A DNA stretch of 64,000 nucleotides from Parapedobacter sp051400755. Its GTDB lineage: Bacteria; Bacteroidota; Bacteroidia; Sphingobacteriales; Sphingobacteriaceae. The stretch spans positions 62,001 through 126,000 of the forward strand of contig NZ_JBLFFL010000005.1 of NCBI RefSeq assembly GCF_051400755.1, read 5' to 3'. A program made the translations under genes and the position numbers. Positions 50,177-58,970 of this stretch are shown in pieces. Position 1 is the stretch's first letter. Every line of letters starts with the position of its first letter. Under the pieces are notes generated by a model. That model was not told the DNA's origin. It saw nothing but the letters and a program-made list of their open reading frames with translations, and searched no databases.

Positions 50177-51241
50177 ATGTTTTGGTTCGATTTAGAGTTT
50201 GGATTAATATACGCGCTACTATTTCTAATAGCCTTGATTTCTTCAGTCGAACAGGACGTTAATAAAAAAGTGCTGCCTCCTCGAATTCAGTACATAATAT
50301 CATGGTCTGTGTTGTTTTTATTCGGATTAGCTTTTGGGTTCAGAGATTATAAAGTCGGTACAGATACCAAAACTTATATAGGTATTTTCGAAGAGTACGC
50401 AACCTATGACTTTGGTGTCGAGTTGGTTTTCAAAGGACTGGTCGGTTTGACTCGCATATTCACCAATTCTAGAGGTTTCTTAATTGTGATGGCCTTTATC
50501 TATGTTTTACTGTTAGGCACCGTAATAAGACAGAAGACCTTTAATGAAAATCGATTATTATTATTATTAACATTTGTTACTCTTTTTTTTTTTAAGAATT
50601 TCGGCTTCAATGCAATGAGACAAGGAATCGCATCTATGCTAATTCTTCTCGCAATAAATTCGTGGGAAAAAGACAAAAAACTATATGCTTTCTTATTCTC
50701 AGTAATTGCTGTCGGAATCCATACTTCGTCATTACTTATAATATTATTATATCTGGCGGTTAAGAAAGTGCGATCCATAAAATCTCTTTTAGCTGTTTAC
50801 ATAATTGCCGCGTTAATTTCAATTACCGGAAACGGAATTCGGTCGCTGTCAAATTTAGTTCCCGAAGTTGCAATGAGTGATAGACGTGCCGCATATTTCG
50901 TTTTAGAGATGAGTTACGAGACGGGTTTCAGAATAGATTTCTTTGCTTTCAATACCCTGTTCTTAATTGTCGCGTTAGCCATAAAAAGGTATATGCTAAA
51001 CGACAATTCGGAATATGCAATAGCTTATACTAGATGGCTTAAATACTTCGCACTTAGTAGCTCACTTTTCTTCCTTTCGTTTGATATGCCATTTTCCGAC
51101 AGATGGGGGTTATTATCGTGGATAAGCATTCCTTATCTTTTAGAGCCTTTGGCTAGTAAAAAAAATAGTTATAAAATTTCCACTTTATATACATTAATTA
51201 TGGGAGCGTTATTTATTGTGTTCGAAATTTTCCTAATTTAA
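50177..51241 (+). CDS. EpsG-type polysaccharide polymerase (Wzy-like)
   Basis: The 354-residue protein has about ten membrane segments and the EpsG-family motif 'FGFRDYKVGTDTKTYIGIFE' near residue 60, plus a later 'MRQGIASMLILLAINSWEKD'. Such proteins join repeat units in the periplasm and serve the Wzy role in Wzx/Wzy pathways. No other polymerase candidate is present in the locus, so this assignment is fairly firm. ATG 50177 is preferred over TTG 50171. Confidence 0.88.
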   Translation: MFWFDLEFGLIYALLFLIALISSVEQDVNKKVLPPRIQYIISWSVLFLFGLAFGFRDYKVGTDTKTYIGIFEEYATYDFGVELVFKGLVGLTRIFTNSRGFLIVMAFIYVLLLGTVIRQKTFNENRLLLLLTFVTLFFFKNFGFNAMRQGIASMLILLAINSWEKDKKLYAFLFSVIAVGIHTSSLLIILLYLAVKKVRSIKSLLAVYIIAALISITGNGIRSLSNLVPEVAMSDRRAAYFVLEMSYETGFRIDFFAFNTLFLIVALAIKRYMLNDNSEYAIAYTRWLKYFALSSSLFFLSFDMPFSDRWGLLSWISIPYLLEPLASKKNSYKISTLYTLIMGALFIVFEIFLI

Positions 51242-51248
51242 TGCGAGA

Positions 51249-52055
51249 ATGATTTCAATAGTTATACCAGTTTACAATGCTGAATCAACAATCGTAAGCA
51301 GCTTAAATTCAATATTAAAGCAAACGTATAAAGAAAAGATTGAGATTATTCTGGTCAACGATGGTTCAATAGATAATAGCCTCAAAATTATTACGGAATA
51401 TAAAAAATTACATTCCGACATCCCGATTGAGATTATAAATCAGATGAACAGCGGCGTGTCCAAGGCTAGGAACCAAGGCTTAAAACATGCGAGAGGAGAA
51501 TATTTAGCATTGTTAGACTCAGATGACGAGTGGCGTGAATTAAAGCTGCAGAAGCAAATGGAAATATTTCAAAAAAATCACCATATTGACTTCCTCGGCA
51601 CGTTGCGAAATGACGAACAAATAAGTTTCCCATATTCCATAAAAGATGGGCTCGTTAAAATTACATTAAGAAAATTATTAATGAGGGTTACAGCGCAAAC
51701 GTCAACGGTGATTTTTAAGAGAGACATTCTCGGAGATGTTGGATTTTTTAATGAGAAGTTAAAGTATTCGGAGGATGCAAATTATTGGATGCATATCAGT
51801 AAAAAGAAGCAGATGTACTTAATTCCAGAAAGTCTGGTAGTGACTGGCGGTGGAAAACCAAGTTTTGGATTTTCTGGTTTATCCTCAAACTTGGTCGAAA
51901 TGGAAAGGGGAGTCCAATTTAATATCGACGAGATGTACAAGTTATGTTATATAACTTGGCTCGAATATTGTTTTTTTAAATTATTTTCAAAAGCAAAATT
52001 TTTTTTGCGAAAAAAAAAAGCTAAACGTCAAAAAAAAAATACTTATGTTCTTTAA
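51249..52055 (+). CDS. Glycosyltransferase family 2 protein with lysine-rich tail
   Basis: The 268-residue GT-A enzyme has 'ISIVIPVYNAESTIVSSLNS', 'IILVNDGSIDNSLKII', 'MNSGVSKARNQGLKHARGEY' and 'LALLDSDDEWRELK' (the DxD motif is DSDD). The C-terminus is extremely basic (KAKFFLRKKKAKRQKKN) and is encoded by runs of eight T and twice ten A (51999-52039). The gene overlaps the hexapeptide acyltransferase by 11 bp. The tail may bind membrane phospholipids; the A runs also make the 3' end prone to slippage. Confidence 0.9.
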   Translation: MISIVIPVYNAESTIVSSLNSILKQTYKEKIEIILVNDGSIDNSLKIITEYKKLHSDIPIEIINQMNSGVSKARNQGLKHARGEYLALLDSDDEWRELKLQKQMEIFQKNHHIDFLGTLRNDEQISFPYSIKDGLVKITLRKLLMRVTAQTSTVIFKRDILGDVGFFNEKLKYSEDANYWMHISKKKQMYLIPESLVVTGGGKPSFGFSGLSSNLVEMERGVQFNIDEMYKLCYITWLEYCFFKLFSKAKFFLRKKKAKRQKKNTYVL

Positions 52056-52596
52056 ACTGATTTGGTTTCTTAGGGCTCTGCTGTATAGACCTTTTTTTGG
52101 CGAATTAAAATGGCCATCATATTTAGGCAAGCCGGTGTATATTAAGGGCGCAAAAAACATTTTTGTTGGTAAAAGAGTTAGAATCTATCCCCAGATACGT
52201 CTGGAGACACATTACAATGGAAGAATCAATATCAAAGATAACGTGGGGATTGCGCAAAACGTACATATCACATCCATGGGTGATTTAGAAATCGGTGAAG
52301 GTACGACTATACTCGCTAATGTTTTCATCACGAATATAATTCATTCCTATAAAGAGGTTGATATCCCTATTTTGAACCAACCGATGATATTGGCAGAAAC
52401 GACAATTGGGAAAAATTGTTTTATAGGGATTGGTGCTAGTATTCAAGCGGGCACAAGATTAGGCAACCAATGTATAGTCGGCGCTAACTCAGTCGTAAAA
52501 GGAGAATTCCCAAACTATTGTGTGCTTGTTGGCGTGCCGGCAAAGATTATTAAGCAATATAACCCGACTACAAAAGTTTGGGAAACGGTAAAATAG
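52045..52596 (+). CDS. Hexapeptide-repeat acetyltransferase
   Basis: The 183-residue protein has a left-handed beta-helix of hexapeptide repeats (about 30-170): 'NIKDNVGIAQNVHITSMGDL', 'EIGEGTTILANVFITNIIHS', 'TTIGKNCFIGIGASIQAGTR', 'LGNQCIVGANSVVKGEFPNY', ending 'VLVGVPAKIIKQY', the usual WbbJ/WcaF finish. The catalytic His is probably the one in 'NIIHSYKEVD'. It should acetylate a sugar of the repeat unit in the cytoplasm. Confidence 0.92.
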   Translation: MFFKLIWFLRALLYRPFFGELKWPSYLGKPVYIKGAKNIFVGKRVRIYPQIRLETHYNGRINIKDNVGIAQNVHITSMGDLEIGEGTTILANVFITNIIHSYKEVDIPILNQPMILAETTIGKNCFIGIGASIQAGTRLGNQCIVGANSVVKGEFPNYCVLVGVPAKIIKQYNPTTKVWETVK

Positions 52597-52684
52597 AGGC
52601 AACTATAAAGTTTGCTTAATTGTATTGGATATTTCGGCTGTTCACGTGGGCCTTGACGAGCATTGCCGATTAAATTGGATTATC

Positions 52685-55024
52685 ATGACGTATTTATTAA
52701 AATTTTTGAAACACTCGTGCACCGTATTATTTTTCTTGTGTTTTTTTCACTCGTGTAGCGCTCGTGATATAACACTCGTTGAGGAAGGAACGACCGATTA
52801 TACAATTGTACTCCCAGAATTAAACACCCTCGTCGAGCAGAATGCGGCTGCCCAACTTCAAAAAACATTACTAGAAATTTCTGAGGTTCAATTTCCTATC
52901 GTTAGAGAAAATGTAATTAAGGATGTATCTTCTAGATCTTTCATTTTTATTGGCAATACTGAACGAACAAGAAACGAGAAGTTTAACGGCGAAGGGATGA
53001 TGCAAACCGATGCCGTTAACGTGCGATTTGTTGGCCGAGATATCTTCCTTTTCGGCGGAGACGAACGAGGCACACTATATTCAACACTTGAGTTCCTTCA
53101 ACGATATTTGAATTGTGAATGGTGGTCATCGACAGAATTCGATATTCCGAAAATGACTAAAGTTGTTATTAACCCAATTAATTTCTCATTTGTTCCGCCA
53201 TTTAAAGTGCGAGGTCATCTGTCTTATCATTCAACTGTTAACCCTTTCTATTCTACGGTACTTCGAGAAAACGGCGATTTCCAAAAACTCGATGAGAATT
53301 GGGGGGGGCATCATGAAATTGTGGGTTGGGCTCATACCTTTAGTCAAATCTTACCACCAAGCACGTATTTTAAAAAGCATCCGGAATGGTATATAAATCC
53401 AAGTTCAGGATTGCCATTTCAAGGGGGGGACAAGATGCCAAATGCTAATGAGACACAATTATGCGTGACAAACAGCGACATGACTAAAGAATTTATTAAG
53501 AATGTTAAATCATGGATACGTAAAAATCCTAAAGCTGAAGTCATTTCGATATCTCAAAATGACATAAATATTTATTGCAAGACAAATGAATGTAATAAAA
53601 TAATAGCTCAAGAAGGGGGTGTTTCCGGATTAATTCTAAGGTTTGTTAACGAAGTCGCGAATGCATTCAAAACAGAATACCCATCATTAAAATTTGAAAC
53701 GCTAGCATACGATTATACAGAGAATCCGCCAAAAATAACTAAGCCCGCTGATAATGTTATCATTAGGATAGCTCCAATATTAACCAACAATGCGAAGCCC
53801 CTTTCAGATATTACAAATAAAACCTCTAAGATAAACATTGAAAATTGGTCGAAGATATCAAAACATAACTATTATTGGGGCTATAATGCAAATTTTTCAT
53901 ATCCATTATTGCCTCATCCGTCCTTAAGTCACTTGAAGGATGACCTATTGTTTCTTAAGAAATTGAATTTTGAAGGAGTATTTATACAAAGCATAGCATC
54001 TCCTTATTATCAAACAGAAGAATTTGGGTATTTCAACGAACTCCATACTTGGATAACGGGGCAATTAATGTGGAACCCTGAGCAAAATTATGAAGAGTTG
54101 ATGACTAAATTCTTTACTCGTTACTATGGCCCAGCGGGAACATATCTTAAAATATATTTTGATTTAATTGAGCAAGGTTACCTCGATTCTAATGAGAAAC
54201 TTAGCGTCTTTAATCGCAATATGAGCTTTATGTCTGAGACCATTGTGACGAAAGGTGAAGAACTGTATCAGAATGCTTTGAAATCTGTATCGGATAATCC
54301 CAAACTATTAACTAGAGTTAAAAAGGCGAAAGTCTCCTTTGATTTCGCTAAAATATTTTTGTATACAAAAGGGCCATCAATAAACAACTTAGAGTCCGCA
54401 GATGAACGTCAAACCACTTATAACAAATTAGTAGAACATTTTTTAAGCAATTTGAATGATCTTCAAGTTTCGAGTGAAGATGCGTCCAAATTTAGGAGAT
54501 ATGTCGATCGTCAAGCAGGCAAGTTAGATGACCTTAGACCCAGTATGGAATCCTTGAATGATCTATTGGATAAAGGATCGAAAGAATTTACCATTCAACA
54601 AAATGTGTTTACGTATTACAAATTGGGATCAAGAACAAAGAAAATAACAGATGATGATGCAAGTGATAACTTAGCTGCTTATATGGATGCCTCTAAATCC
54701 GATTGGGCAATACAATATAACGTGGGAAATTTAGAGAAGCCGAATGTGAGCTGGGAAATAACTTCACATATTAAAATTGACGGTGATGTGTCCAATATTA
54801 AAGGAAGCAAAATAATGTTTGGGGTCTACGATCCTAAAACGCAACAAAATATTTCTATTAGCGAAATGGAAATGGACAAAGTAAGTAATAAACATTATAA
54901 TATGGTCACTTTACAAAATGTTCATCTAAAAAATGGGTACGTAATATTTTTCTCCGTTGTTAACCCTAATCCAAAAGTCAAAGGAATTAATATTGATAAA
55001 ATTGATTTAAAACAAAACAAATAA
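52685..55024 (+). CDS. DUF4838 lipoprotein, glycoside hydrolase-like
   Basis: The protein has 779 residues from ATG 52685, with a lipoprotein signal ('TVLFFLCFFHSCSARD'). A domain like the N-terminal part of GH20/GH67 enzymes follows (about 30-150), then the DUF4838 catalytic-like region with 'FKKHPEWYINPSSGLPFQGG', 'QLCVTNSDMTKEFIKNVKSW', 'ISISQNDINIYCKTNECNKI' and 'FETLAYDYTENPPK'. DUF4838 proteins are secreted and presumed carbohydrate-active. Here it lies amid biosynthetic genes, so it may trim or release the polysaccharide made by this locus. A TTG at 52625 extends the frame but loses the signal peptide. Confidence 0.85.
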   Translation: MTYLLKFLKHSCTVLFFLCFFHSCSARDITLVEEGTTDYTIVLPELNTLVEQNAAAQLQKTLLEISEVQFPIVRENVIKDVSSRSFIFIGNTERTRNEKFNGEGMMQTDAVNVRFVGRDIFLFGGDERGTLYSTLEFLQRYLNCEWWSSTEFDIPKMTKVVINPINFSFVPPFKVRGHLSYHSTVNPFYSTVLRENGDFQKLDENWGGHHEIVGWAHTFSQILPPSTYFKKHPEWYINPSSGLPFQGGDKMPNANETQLCVTNSDMTKEFIKNVKSWIRKNPKAEVISISQNDINIYCKTNECNKIIAQEGGVSGLILRFVNEVANAFKTEYPSLKFETLAYDYTENPPKITKPADNVIIRIAPILTNNAKPLSDITNKTSKINIENWSKISKHNYYWGYNANFSYPLLPHPSLSHLKDDLLFLKKLNFEGVFIQSIASPYYQTEEFGYFNELHTWITGQLMWNPEQNYEELMTKFFTRYYGPAGTYLKIYFDLIEQGYLDSNEKLSVFNRNMSFMSETIVTKGEELYQNALKSVSDNPKLLTRVKKAKVSFDFAKIFLYTKGPSINNLESADERQTTYNKLVEHFLSNLNDLQVSSEDASKFRRYVDRQAGKLDDLRPSMESLNDLLDKGSKEFTIQQNVFTYYKLGSRTKKITDDDASDNLAAYMDASKSDWAIQYNVGNLEKPNVSWEITSHIKIDGDVSNIKGSKIMFGVYDPKTQQNISISEMEMDKVSNKHYNMVTLQNVHLKNGYVIFFSVVNPNPKVKGINIDKIDLKQNK

Positions 55025-55028
55025 ATTT

Positions 55029-56159
55029 ATGCGTATTTTAATTTCCGGAGGATCTGGTTTTATTGGGTCAAATCTCGCATTGAAGCTGGTTCAAAAAGGG
55101 TATAAGGTGACAGTGTTGGATAATTTGTCTCCCCAAATACATGGGCATAAGCCCGTACAAACATCTTTGTTATATCAACGCATTAAAGACAATGTGCACT
55201 TTGTGTATGGAAGCGTTGCGAATTTAGAAGATTGGGCCAAAGTTTTGTATAATCAAGATGCGATTATTCATCTCGCTGCGGAAACGGGAACAGGGCAGTC
55301 TATGTATGAAATCGATAAATACACAGATGTCAATATCGGTGGAACATCTAAAATGCTGGATTTGCTGGTAAATACGAGGCATGAGGTTAAGAAGGTAATC
55401 ATAGCTTCTTCAAGGTCCATTTATGGCGAAGGGAAATATCTTAGCAAAGAACATGGCCCTGTATTTCCAATGAATCGTACTGCTGAACTTATGGATAAAG
55501 GGTTTTTCGAAGTAACCTACCCTAACTCGTCCGGCCTAACATTAGTCGGGACAGATGAAACCTCGAAAATACATCCATCTTCGGTATACGGAATAACGAA
55601 GCAAACCCAAGAACAATTGGTCATGACGGTGTGTCCCTCTGTTAGCATTGCAGCTGTGGCTCTTAGGTACCAAAATGTTTATGGCCCCGGTCAGTCATTG
55701 AAAAATCCTTATACCGGCATATTATCCATTTTTTCTACCCAGATTAAAAATGGCAATGGCATTAATATATTTGAGGACGGGAAAGAAAGTAGAGACTTTG
55801 TGTATATAGATGATGTGGTTAATGCGACAATCTTGGGATTGGAGAAAGAAGAGGCAAACAACCAAGTGTTCAATGTCGGAGTTGGCGAACCCATTGATGT
55901 ATTAACTGTTGCAAATAAGTTGATTGAAAATTATAAAATTGATGTTCCAATAACCGTTACTGGAAAATATAGACTCGGTGACATAAGGCATAATTATGCT
56001 GATCTCACCAAAATAAGGCGTCTTCTCGGCTTTGAGCCAACTATATTATTTGACGAAGGAATTAAGCACTTTACGAATTGGGTAGATACGCAAGAAATAC
56101 AAGAAGATTGGTATCAGAAGTCTATCGACGAGATGCAGGCTAGAGGTTTATTAAAATAA
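55029..56159 (+). CDS. NAD-dependent sugar-nucleotide epimerase, possibly dTDP-L-rhamnose 4-epimerase-like
   Basis: The 376-residue extended SDR enzyme has 'MRILISGGSGFIGSNLALKL', 'VTVLDNLSPQIHGHKP', 'IIHLAAETGTGQSMYEID', 'IASSRSIYGEG' and Tyr-x3-Lys in 'SSVYGITKQTQEQL', 'RYQNVYGPGQSLKNPYTGIL'. The early 'LDNLSPQIHG' recalls dTDP-L-rhamnose 4-epimerases (WbiB type), which make dTDP-6-deoxy-L-talose. With rfbC, rfbD and rfbA in the locus that is plausible but not certain. It overlaps the next gene by 1 bp (TAATG). Confidence 0.85.
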   Translation: MRILISGGSGFIGSNLALKLVQKGYKVTVLDNLSPQIHGHKPVQTSLLYQRIKDNVHFVYGSVANLEDWAKVLYNQDAIIHLAAETGTGQSMYEIDKYTDVNIGGTSKMLDLLVNTRHEVKKVIIASSRSIYGEGKYLSKEHGPVFPMNRTAELMDKGFFEVTYPNSSGLTLVGTDETSKIHPSSVYGITKQTQEQLVMTVCPSVSIAAVALRYQNVYGPGQSLKNPYTGILSIFSTQIKNGNGINIFEDGKESRDFVYIDDVVNATILGLEKEEANNQVFNVGVGEPIDVLTVANKLIENYKIDVPITVTGKYRLGDIRHNYADLTKIRRLLGFEPTILFDEGIKHFTNWVDTQEIQEDWYQKSIDEMQARGLLK

Positions 56160-57190
56160 TGGTTACTGATCAATTCAAGGGAAAGAATGTTCTTTTCTTT
56201 CTGGCGCGAACCTTTGGGTTGGAAGAACAGATTGGAAAAAAACTTGAGTCTTTGGGAGCGAGTGTGACGTTCTACGATGAACGGTTAAAGGATAGCACAT
56301 TCACCAAAGGAATAATAAGACTACGGAAGGAATTATATCAAAAAAAGATAAATACCTATTACCGAAATATATTAAAGGAAGTTGACCATAAGGCGTATGA
56401 CTTTCTTTTTGTAATCAGGGGGGAAGTTGTGCCTGAATTTTTTTTAAAGGCTTTTCGAAAAGCACAACCAAATTGCACATGCATTTTCTATAACTGGGAC
56501 TCTTTTACTAATACAAGCCATAGCATTAAACTACTGAAGTACTATGATAGAGCGCTTACTTTTGATCCCGAAGATGCTAAGTGCTTTAATATTCACTTCA
56601 GACCGTTGTTTTTCTTTGATGGGTATAAAGAAATTAAGAAAGATACAGCGAAAGCAGATATAGACATCCTATTTTTAGGAACAGCCCACTCAGATCGTTA
56701 TATTATCAGTAACCGCATTAAGGAATGGGCCATATCTAAAGGAATCCAAATGCTTTGTTATTATTATATGCACGGAAAACTGGTTTATTTTTTTAAGAAG
56801 TTTTTTGATAAGTCTTTTCGATATTTTGATTACAAGAAGCTAAGCTTCAAGCCGCTGAGCTTTAGCGAGATTATTTCATACTACAAACGATCCAAAGCCA
56901 TTTTAGATATTAACCACCCTAAACAAAAAGGCTTGACCCTTCGGACATTTGAAGCTATCGGTGCACAACGAAAGTTGATTACGACAAATAGCCAAATTAC
57001 TAAGTTTCCTTTTTATAATATGCGCAATTTTTTTGTAATCGATAGGGATGCGGCTTCAGTACCGGAGGATTTTATTCAGTCACCTTATTTGCCTTTAGAT
57101 GACGATATATATGATAGGCTGTCGATAGAAGGTTGGTTGTATAATATTTTCTTCGATTTTGAAGATGAATTCTGGCAACAATGTTTATGA
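56159..57190 (+). CDS. RfaS/CgeB-like glycosyltransferase
   Basis: The 343-residue protein has 'NVLFFLARTFGLEEQIGKKL', 'YDFLFVIRGEVVPEFFLKAF', 'CIFYNWDSFTNTSHSIKLLK', 'DRALTFDPEDAK' and a C-terminal 'AILDINHPKQKGLTLRTFEA' then 'IGAQRKLITTN', the pattern of RfaS-like LPS core proteins and CgeB-type spore glycosyltransferases. The Glu in 'RTFEA' is the likely donor-binding residue. It probably adds a late sugar of the repeat. It is coupled by a 1-bp overlap to the epimerase gene. Confidence 0.8.
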   Translation: MVTDQFKGKNVLFFLARTFGLEEQIGKKLESLGASVTFYDERLKDSTFTKGIIRLRKELYQKKINTYYRNILKEVDHKAYDFLFVIRGEVVPEFFLKAFRKAQPNCTCIFYNWDSFTNTSHSIKLLKYYDRALTFDPEDAKCFNIHFRPLFFFDGYKEIKKDTAKADIDILFLGTAHSDRYIISNRIKEWAISKGIQMLCYYYMHGKLVYFFKKFFDKSFRYFDYKKLSFKPLSFSEIISYYKRSKAILDINHPKQKGLTLRTFEAIGAQRKLITTNSQITKFPFYNMRNFFVIDRDAASVPEDFIQSPYLPLDDDIYDRLSIEGWLYNIFFDFEDEFWQQCL

Positions 57191-57265
57191 AGTGAATACT
57201 GGAATATTTTTTGCATATTAGTCAAAGCCGTGAAATTGCGGTAAATTATATACTGATAGAGTTAC

Positions 57266-58954
57266 ATGTATATGCGCTCAGTTTATCCGTTTTTCAGTTT
57301 ATTTGTTTTACTTATATTAAGTGTTGTTGGGCAAGGGCAAACCTTGCCTTTAGGCATCCCGTCATTGGATGATTACTATCGCAGGCAACAATTATTGGGT
57401 AATATAGATTCCACTATCTCATTCAATATTCGGCCGCTTACAGCCGAGACCGTAGGACAACGTGAACACTTAAATTATCCGGAAAGTGATCATACAGATA
57501 TCGTTTGGCAAAGCGATGTTTATGACGGCTACTTGCGGCTATTGCCCGTTGTCTTGGATGTACAACTAAATACTGCTTACCCCTATGGGTGGAATGACGG
57601 CCCAATGATTCCAGCCAAAGGAATACAGACTTATCTAAGCACTGGCTTTTTTGCCAAATACCGATGGCTGAGCGTCCAATTTAAGCCAGAATTCGTTACT
57701 GCACAAAATAAAGCATATAAAGGGTTTGGGGGGGATTCGGGGCCAAATATAGATTGGTACAGCTATTTAGGCAACTTGATCGACATGCCTGAGCTATTTG
57801 GAATTGGCAGCTTTACAAAAGCCTACCTTGGCCAAAGTAGTATCCGGCTGACACTAGATCCAGTTTCATTAGGTATTTCGACAGAGAACATATGGTGGGG
57901 CCCTGGGAGGAGGAATTCTATTTTAATGAGTAATACAGCGCCTGGCTTTCCGCACCTAACCTTGAATACGGCTAAGCCTATTCACACGTATATCGGATCC
58001 TTTGAGGGTCAAATAGTGCTTGGTCGATTAACCAAATCCGGATTTCCTCCGTCTTTGTTGGGCGATACCGCGAGGCATATGCAGTATATTGTGGATAAAC
58101 CTGCTGGGAAACGCTATTTGTCAGGTATTACACTCAACTATCAACCTCGATGGGTACCAGGATTTTTTATCGGATTAAGTAGAGTGTACAACTCAAATCC
58201 CGATATGGAGGGATCGTTCATTCAAAAATACTTGCCCTTTCTCGAAGCGCTAACCGCTAAGCAGAAGATTGGCCCAGATTCGGCAGATGAGGGAATTCCA
58301 AGGGATCAAATGATATCATTTTTCTTTCGATATGTCATACCAAAGGCACAAATGGAATTTTATGGGGAATATGCTAAAAACGATCACAATTATGATGCAC
58401 GAGATGCAGTGCTCCAATTGAACCATACCCGAGCCTATACATTAGGTCTTCGAAAAATTGTGTCTGTGGCTGGATTTTGGAGTGGCGACCTCCAAATTGC
58501 CGCTGAAATGACTCAAATGGCGGTTACCGACACTCGACGCATACGGGCTTCGGGATCTTGGTATGCCCACGTACCTGTACGTGATGGCTATACGAACCAA
58601 GGTCAACTGCTTGGCGCTGGTATTGGCCCTGGCGGCAATGTTCAGGAAGTCGACTTTAGTTGGATACGCGGGTTGAAACAGGTTGGCGTACAATTTGAGC
58701 GCCTTGTGCATAATGAAGATTTTGCCACATGGATACTCCAAGACTACCGCCGTAACTGGGTGGATGCGAGCATCGCTGCTTATGGCACATGGGATTACAA
58801 ACGGTTCATTTTTAATGCGCACCTGCAATTTATCCACGCTTACAATTACCAATACGGTTTTCGGCCGGCAGAAGATCTGAATGACTATTGGGGTTTTGAT
58901 CCCCAGGATAAGAATAATCTGCATCTACGGTTGGGCCTCATGTATCGGTTTTAA
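57266..58954 (+). CDS. Wzi-family capsule assembly outer membrane protein
   Basis: The 562-residue protein has a signal peptide ending near 'VVGQGQ' and the barrel of the Wzi family, with 'STENIWWGPGRRNSILMSNT' and 'APGFPHLTLNTAKPI' and a C-terminal strand ending 'HLRLGLMYRF'. Wzi is a lectin-like barrel that attaches capsule to the cell surface, so the locus probably makes a cell-bound capsule or bound exopolysaccharide. The start may be ATG 57266 or ATG 57272; the latter gives a cleaner signal peptide. The next gene begins 16 bp after its stop. Confidence 0.92.
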   Translation: MYMRSVYPFFSLFVLLILSVVGQGQTLPLGIPSLDDYYRRQQLLGNIDSTISFNIRPLTAETVGQREHLNYPESDHTDIVWQSDVYDGYLRLLPVVLDVQLNTAYPYGWNDGPMIPAKGIQTYLSTGFFAKYRWLSVQFKPEFVTAQNKAYKGFGGDSGPNIDWYSYLGNLIDMPELFGIGSFTKAYLGQSSIRLTLDPVSLGISTENIWWGPGRRNSILMSNTAPGFPHLTLNTAKPIHTYIGSFEGQIVLGRLTKSGFPPSLLGDTARHMQYIVDKPAGKRYLSGITLNYQPRWVPGFFIGLSRVYNSNPDMEGSFIQKYLPFLEALTAKQKIGPDSADEGIPRDQMISFFFRYVIPKAQMEFYGEYAKNDHNYDARDAVLQLNHTRAYTLGLRKIVSVAGFWSGDLQIAAEMTQMAVTDTRRIRASGSWYAHVPVRDGYTNQGQLLGAGIGPGGNVQEVDFSWIRGLKQVGVQFERLVHNEDFATWILQDYRRNWVDASIAAYGTWDYKRFIFNAHLQFIHAYNYQYGFRPAEDLNDYWGFDPQDKNNLHLRLGLMYRF

Positions 58955-58970
58955 CCCTAAACACGTTAAT

